Under the pieces are notes generated by a model. It was not told where the DNA came from, did no database searches, and was given only the letters and a program-made list of their open reading frames with translations. From an uncultured Actinomycetes bacterium (lineage in GTDB: Bacteria > Actinomycetota > Thermoleophilia > Solirubrobacterales > Solirubrobacteraceae): a stretch of 15,721 bases of DNA. Positions 12,540 to 15,721 of the stretch are shown one piece after another. The position numbers and the translations under genes were made by a program. Position 1 is the stretch's first letter. Every line of letters starts with the position of its first letter. Where the stretch lies: NCBI GenBank assembly GCA_937888775.1, contig CALAQT010000354.1:1-15721 (forward strand), given 5' to 3'.

Positions 12540-12797
12540 CCAGCGCCTCTCCTTGAAGAGCTCCGGAATCCTGGAGATCTCCTCCGACCATCCTGCGCCT
12601 CCGCCGGCGCGCCAGCTGCGCGCCCTCCCGGTAGCCGAAACTCGTTCTACCTGAACCGAAATCACGCCCGGGACCGCTAGGCATCGTCACTCGCGATAGT
12701 CGCTCAGCGCGATCCCTGAGACGCGGAGTGGCCTTTGTGGGCAGGTTCGCTTCCCTGTCCCGCCAGCGCGCCTAGCTCTGAACCCCCGGCACAGCGC
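12540..12797. other. No supported gene
   Basis: Frames on both strands are open but low in coding character. A minus-strand frame contains SEEISRIPELFKERRWSPAVAL, which looks protein-like for about 25 residues without start or context. I take this stretch as decayed sequence. Confidence 0.3.
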
Positions 12798-12973
12798 CTA
12801 CACGCGGTCGTTGTAATCCTGCCGATCCAAGCTGATCGCTGAGTCGATCGGCCCTTCCGGATCGACACGCCATTGACATACGCCTCGAAGACGACCGGCG
12901 CGCCACCGTGGCTCCAAGAAACGTGCGCGCGGCCGGGCTTATGGGCCCAGCCGACCGTTGCACCGTGACGCAT
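12798..12973 (-). pseudogene. Frameshifted small gene remnant, unknown family
   Basis: From the ATG at 12973 the frame reads MRHGATVGWAHKPGRAHVSW, then SHGGAPVVFEAYVNGV. A one-base change of frame near 12856 then gives DPEGPIDSAISLDRQDYNDRV and a TAG at 12798-12800. The joined reading is far more protein-like than either frame alone. There is no ribosome binding site at the ATG, and the frame is open for about 16 further codons upstream. I cannot name the family. Confidence 0.3.
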
Positions 12974-13020
12974 GATTCGGCGCAGCGCATCACCGATCCT
13001 GATCCCGGAAGGGAGAACTC

Positions 13021-13202
13021 ATGCCCAACGGCCTCCAGGCTTTGATCCGAACGCTTGTCGACTCAGGCGTGAGTACGTGCTTCACGAACCAGACCGCCCG
13101 CATCTCGGGCACCGAGTCCAAAGCGGCGACGAAGTGCATCTCCGACGCGCCGTCGCCGAGCACGGACCGCACCTGATCGACGTCGTGATCCCGAACGTCT
13201 AA
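13021..13202 (+). pseudogene. Acetolactate-synthase-like (ThDP enzyme) gene collapsed, with an inverted middle
   Basis: The ATG has an excellent ribosome binding site (AAGGGAG, 5 nt away). The first 23 codons read MPNGLQALIRTLVDSGVSTC then FTN, the N-terminus of thiamine-diphosphate enzymes of the acetolactate synthase/IlvX type. In that family FTN is followed by PGTSEMHFVAALD. Here that next segment is present but on the minus strand (13155 down to 13090: GASEMHFVAALDSVPEMRAV). To its right, back on the plus strand, AVAEHGPHLIDVVIPNV and a TAA match the usual C-terminal end of such enzymes. So about 500 residues are missing, both ends survive, and a segment of about 66 bp between them is inverted. 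A further short plus-strand frame at 13224-13304 (MPHALRALGLLPQPIAAVVK) may be more debris. Confidence 0.72.
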
Positions 13203-13314
13203 ACCCCCCGGCCAGCTACGAGCCATGCCGCACGCGCTGCGGGCGCTCGGGTTGCTTCCCCAGCCGATAGCGGCAGTCGTCAAGCGCCGCCGCCTCTATC
13301 CCTAACCCACCGCT

Positions 13315-13348
13315 CCCCCTGTCGCCCAGTTGGGGCAGTCGGGGGTTT
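13315..13348 (+). terminator. GC-rich hairpin followed by TTT
   Basis: The outer arms are CCCCC (13315-13319) and GGGGG (13341-13345). The inner arms GCCC and GGGC (13324-13327 and 13332-13335) close an AGTTG-type loop, with a 4x4 internal loop between the two stems. Only three Ts follow. It lies between the collapsed ThDP gene and the propeller gene, so it may be the old terminator of the former. Confidence 0.35.
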
Positions 13349-13455
13349 AGCTCTTGGCGTTGACAGGCCGGCGGCGCGCTGATGACAGACGTTAGCTGAC
13401 GCTCGCCAAAGTCGCTTTCAAGCAAGCCGCGTGTGGGGCGAGGTATGCTCGCGGC

Positions 13456-14568
13456 GTGCGGGGAGTGCTCTCGAAGGCACGAACTCGACTGGCGCTGGGC
13501 AGCGTGACCGCGGTTGCGGCGCTTGCGGTTGGCGTCATCGCATCCGTCGCAATTCGGGCAAGCTCGGCAGGAGCGACCCCCCGCGCCCAGACGTCGCCGG
13601 CCCATCGATCGGCGGGCGCAGCGAGGTCGCCTTTGCTCGCCTGGTCAGCGCCGCAGTCGATCGACAAACGTGCGCTTCTCGCGATTAGGTGCCCGACGGC
13701 GTCGTTCTGCGTCGCGATCGACAGCGCCGGAAACGTCCTGACCACGACGAGTCCGCTTGCGGGCGCCAAGGGCTGGAAGCGCTCGCATCTGGACAAGTCA
13801 CTCACCGCGCTCGCCTGCCCGTCGACCGTGCTGTGCGTTGCGGTCGACTCAAACGGGTACGTCCTGACGTCCAGGAAGCCGGCGGGCGGGGCGAAGACGT
13901 GGAGCAAGAAGCTCGTCGATACGGTCTTACCGCGTGAGCTTTCTGCTGTTGCGTGCCGATCGAACCTCTGCGTCACTGGCGACAACCAGGGCAACGCCTT
14001 CACCTCGACCAATCCAGCTGGGGGCCGGCATGCTTGGAAGCTGACCTCGCTGCCCTCCAACGGCGACAGCCCGGGCGTCATGTCTGGGTTCTCGTGCCCA
14101 CTGAGGTCGTTGTGTGTGGGGGTCGATCAGAGCACCGGCGAGGGCTTCATCGACGATGTCTTCACCTCGACCGACCCGACCGCCTCGAACAAGTGGAACC
14201 TGACGACCGAGTTCACCGACAACTCGTTCAACGCGGTCGCGTGTCCGACGAAGTCGCTGTGCGTAGCCCCGACGGACGCCGGAGAAGTGATGACTGCGAC
14301 CGATCCGACGCACGGCCCCTCATGGCACGCCACCACGCTTGCCAACAACGTGTCGATCAATGCTGTCGCGTGTTCCTCGGTCTCGTTCTGCGTCCTCGGC
14401 GACGACTCGGGAAGGGTCGAAACCTCCACCAACCCGACCGCCGGAGCGAAAGCCTGGCTGTCCCAGAACGTCGCTGCCAAGGACGCGATCGAATCGCTCG
14501 CCTGCGCATCGGCGCGCCTCTGCGTCGCCGTCACCCCTAAGGGTGACGCGATCGTCGGAAGCCGCTGA
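13456..14568 (+). CDS. Secreted seven-repeat, cysteine-paired beta-propeller-like protein
   Basis: The 370-residue protein has an N-terminal hydrophobic segment (about 12-33) ending in small residues, either a signal peptide or an anchor, then a low-complexity Ala/Ser/Arg linker to residue 60. The rest is seven repeats of about 42-48 residues of the form aCp-x-LCVAvDs-G-vlTst-P-gga--W. Each has a close cysteine pair: 79/85, 121/127, 167/172, 214/220, 263/269, 306/312 and 350/356. The last repeat lacks its Trp-containing end, while WSAPQSIDKRALLAI (63-77) supplies that element before repeat one. This is the arrangement expected when a ring of blades is closed by the N-terminal strand. It should act outside the cell, possibly in binding; no catalytic residues are evident. 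The start is GTG, with GAGG about 13 nt upstream. It stands alone and is intact amid debris. Confidence 0.85.
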   Translation: MRGVLSKARTRLALGSVTAVAALAVGVIASVAIRASSAGATPRAQTSPAHRSAGAARSPLLAWSAPQSIDKRALLAIRCPTASFCVAIDSAGNVLTTTSPLAGAKGWKRSHLDKSLTALACPSTVLCVAVDSNGYVLTSRKPAGGAKTWSKKLVDTVLPRELSAVACRSNLCVTGDNQGNAFTSTNPAGGRHAWKLTSLPSNGDSPGVMSGFSCPLRSLCVGVDQSTGEGFIDDVFTSTDPTASNKWNLTTEFTDNSFNAVACPTKSLCVAPTDAGEVMTATDPTHGPSWHATTLANNVSINAVACSSVSFCVLGDDSGRVETSTNPTAGAKAWLSQNVAAKDAIESLACASARLCVAVTPKGDAIVGSR

Positions 14569-14857
14569 GCGCGCACGCCCGCCTCGTCAGCAGCCGTCGC
14601 CGCGCATCACATGTCGCCGAGGATCGACGAGGGGAGGTCTACACCGCGCTGTCGGGCTCAGCAACACTGCATGCCGAAGGTCAGACACACCGTCTCGAGC
14701 CAGGCTGTTCGCTCGCGTGGGCGCTGGGGTCACACGCAAGATCACCACCGATGACGAGCCCGCACAGCTGCTCGCGATCGGAGCGACCCCGGGCAAGGTG
14801 TATGCGCGCCCGGCATTTACTGACGAGGGTGCGCCGCTCCCCGGCTAGACACACCGG
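14569..14857. other. No supported gene
   Basis: A plus-strand frame ends at 14848 with KITTDDEPAQLLAIGATPGK, then VYARPAFTDEGAPLPG, which reads like the C-terminal end of a protein, but no start or family is visible. The rest of the stretch shows nothing. It is probably more gene debris. Confidence 0.3.
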
Positions 14858-15022
14858 GTCTATGTCGGGGACCTCCACGATCAGCCCGACCCGATTCGAG
14901 CCCTCCGGGTCCCGAAAAGTGCGGGCCGTCATTCCCATCGGCCCCAAGAGTTCCTCTCGCTTCGGTGAAGCGAGTCAGTGGTCGACGTCATCTACCTCGT
15001 GGAACACAAGCAATGTTGGCAT
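14858..15022 (-). pseudogene. Small conserved protein gene with an internal stop and lost 3' end
   Basis: From the ATG at 15022 (GGGAAAG about 11 nt upstream) the frame reads MPTLLVFHEVDDVDH, then a TGA at 14975-14977, then in the same frame LASPKREELLGPMGMTARTF and RDPEGSNRVGLIVEVPDID. From memory this is a small actinobacterial family of about 90 residues in which the interrupted position is tryptophan (HWLASP), so TGG became TGA. After VPDID the reading no longer fits the family, and about 40 residues are missing. I recall the family but cannot assign it a function. A coding remnant with a nonsense mutation and a 3' breakpoint is the best reading. Confidence 0.6.
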
Positions 15023-15672
15023 CGTGCTTCGTCTTTCCCACAGCAAACCGCTGTGCCCGGTCGTGTGTCTGCCCAGCAACCGTAACCGGCGTTCCTGTCC
15101 CGAATCAACTCCACGCGGGCGGGGTCGCGGTCAGTTGGACGAGTCCGGGCGTCAGCTCAGCGCCCCTTCAGGACGACTGCCGGACCGAGCGCAGTCCTTG
15201 ACACGGCCACGAAGGCGACCGCTCACGCGGCGCCCGGTGAGCGCCTGCAAGGGATTCGCACCTTCACCGGCGCCGAGACGGCTGCTCGTGACATTTCGCC
15301 CACTCGCCGGCGCGCCCGCCACGCACCCACAATCGACAAGCGCAAGGCCCGACACCGGTTCGCCGGCCGAGACCCGCTCCACGACGATTTCCGAGTCCAC
15401 CCCGAAGCGCCGGAACGGACGCCTGGTTTCGCCCACAGGAAGTCACGGGGACGCGGCGGACGTTGAGCCACCAGGCGGTCGAGCTGGCGAGAGTGTCGCC
15501 TCCGACGGGCGAACGGAGCTGCAGCGGGCGACGTCGATCGGTGCGTCAGCAGTCGGGCCGTTGCCACGGTTCGCGAGCGTCGCCCGGGGGGCTCTTGGGA
15601 TGCTTGACGGCATAGGATGGTGCTGTGGATCCGGTGCTACTTGTCGACGCGCCCGCGGCGCACGTTTGAAAA
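15023..15672. other. Long stretch without a supported gene
   Basis: A long plus-strand frame crosses this region, but its product is a run of Arg, Pro, Ser and Thr with no hydrophobic core, typical of a non-coding frame in GC-rich DNA. Minus-strand frames are similar. No tRNA-like fold was recognised. A GTG at 15625 opens a 14-codon frame (VDPVLLVDAPAAHV) ending just before the repeats at the right edge, possibly the start of an interrupted gene. Confidence 0.35.
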
Positions 15673-15716
15673 CGATGGCTTGCACTGGCCCCGGCGCGAT
15701 GGCTTGAAGTGGCCCC
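15673..15716. repeat. Two 20-bp direct repeats, candidate IS21-type end
   Basis: CGATGGCTTG-CAC-TGGCCCC (15673-15692) and CGATGGCTTG-AAG-TGGCCCC (15697-15716) match at 18 of 20 positions, with a period of 24 nt. On the minus strand they read GGGGCCA...CAAGCCATCG. Multiple repeats of this GGCCC-rich kind are typical of the ends of IS21-family elements, where the transposase binds. The window stops 5 nt later, so the element itself (istA/istB) cannot be seen. Confidence 0.45.
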
Positions 15717-15721
15717 ACTTC

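Noticed and set aside
15625..15669. A leaderless gene starting at GTG 15625 with TAGGAT as its -10
   Set aside because: Only 14 codons precede a stop and no -35 at proper spacing is present. It is kept only as a note in the intergenic entry.
14751..15707. 318-codon plus-strand open frame
   Set aside because: Its product is low-complexity Arg/Pro/Ser/Thr with no core, and a better minus-strand protein (the interrupted small gene) overlaps its left part.
1..15721. tRNA, rRNA, riboswitch or CRISPR array
   Set aside because: No cloverleaf-like T-loop/anticodon arrangement, no rRNA segment and no regularly spaced repeats beyond the two at the right edge were seen by eye. A tRNAscan or Rfam search could still find a missed RNA.

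Overview
The window is very GC-rich with strong G/C bias at third codon positions. It looks like chromosomal DNA of an actinobacterium, most plausibly a soil Thermoleophilia/Solirubrobacterales-type organism. That placement is inferred from three things: a lipoprotein with two CMR-HGVP-FPDP motifs, a mycobacterial-type Hyf/Hyc-like complex, and the base composition. No rRNA, tRNA or CRISPR array was seen.

Left part (1-7916, all minus strand). A small lipoprotein gene (251-736) lies downstream of a tight operon reading from 7916 down to 916: a 54-codon small ORF, then HyfB-, HyfC-, HyfE-, HyfF-, HyfG- and HyfI-like genes. All five junctions between the Hyf-like genes overlap by 1-8 nt, so the unit looks translationally coupled. 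Together they encode a membrane-bound, complex-I-related group 4 [NiFe]-hydrogenase-like complex: two antiporter-like subunits, a NuoH-like and a NuoK-like subunit, a NuoC/D-like large subunit and a one-cluster small subunit. The six-subunit set matches, from memory, Mycobacterium tuberculosis Rv0082-Rv0087. The large subunit keeps all four nickel-ligand cysteines in altered surroundings and ends exactly at the position where related proteins are normally cut during maturation. No ferredoxin-like subunit, formate dehydrogenase or maturation gene is present.

Middle part (7917-11429). On the minus strand are a dienelactone-hydrolase-family gene, a 389-residue protein of unknown function, a 108-residue unknown protein and a small, possibly frameshifted gene. 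Divergent from these, on the plus strand, is an ArsR-family repressor without cysteines that resembles Rv0081, which in M. tuberculosis heads the homologous hydrogenase-like operon. A short element, CTTA-N(1-2)-CGTC, recurs in the upstream regions of the Hyf operon, of the 389-residue gene and of the repressor, which suggests a small regulon.

Right part (11430-15721). From 11430 to about 13300 the DNA is gene debris. Two pseudogenes, an ABC permease/ATPase fusion and an acetolactate-synthase-like ThDP enzyme, each have neighbouring pieces on opposite strands, as if short internal segments had been inverted in place. A clean secreted protein gene follows (13456-14568), predicted to be a seven-bladed propeller with one cysteine pair per blade. 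The remainder holds a small gene killed by a stop codon and, at the right edge, a pair of 20-bp direct repeats that resemble the end of an IS21-type element.
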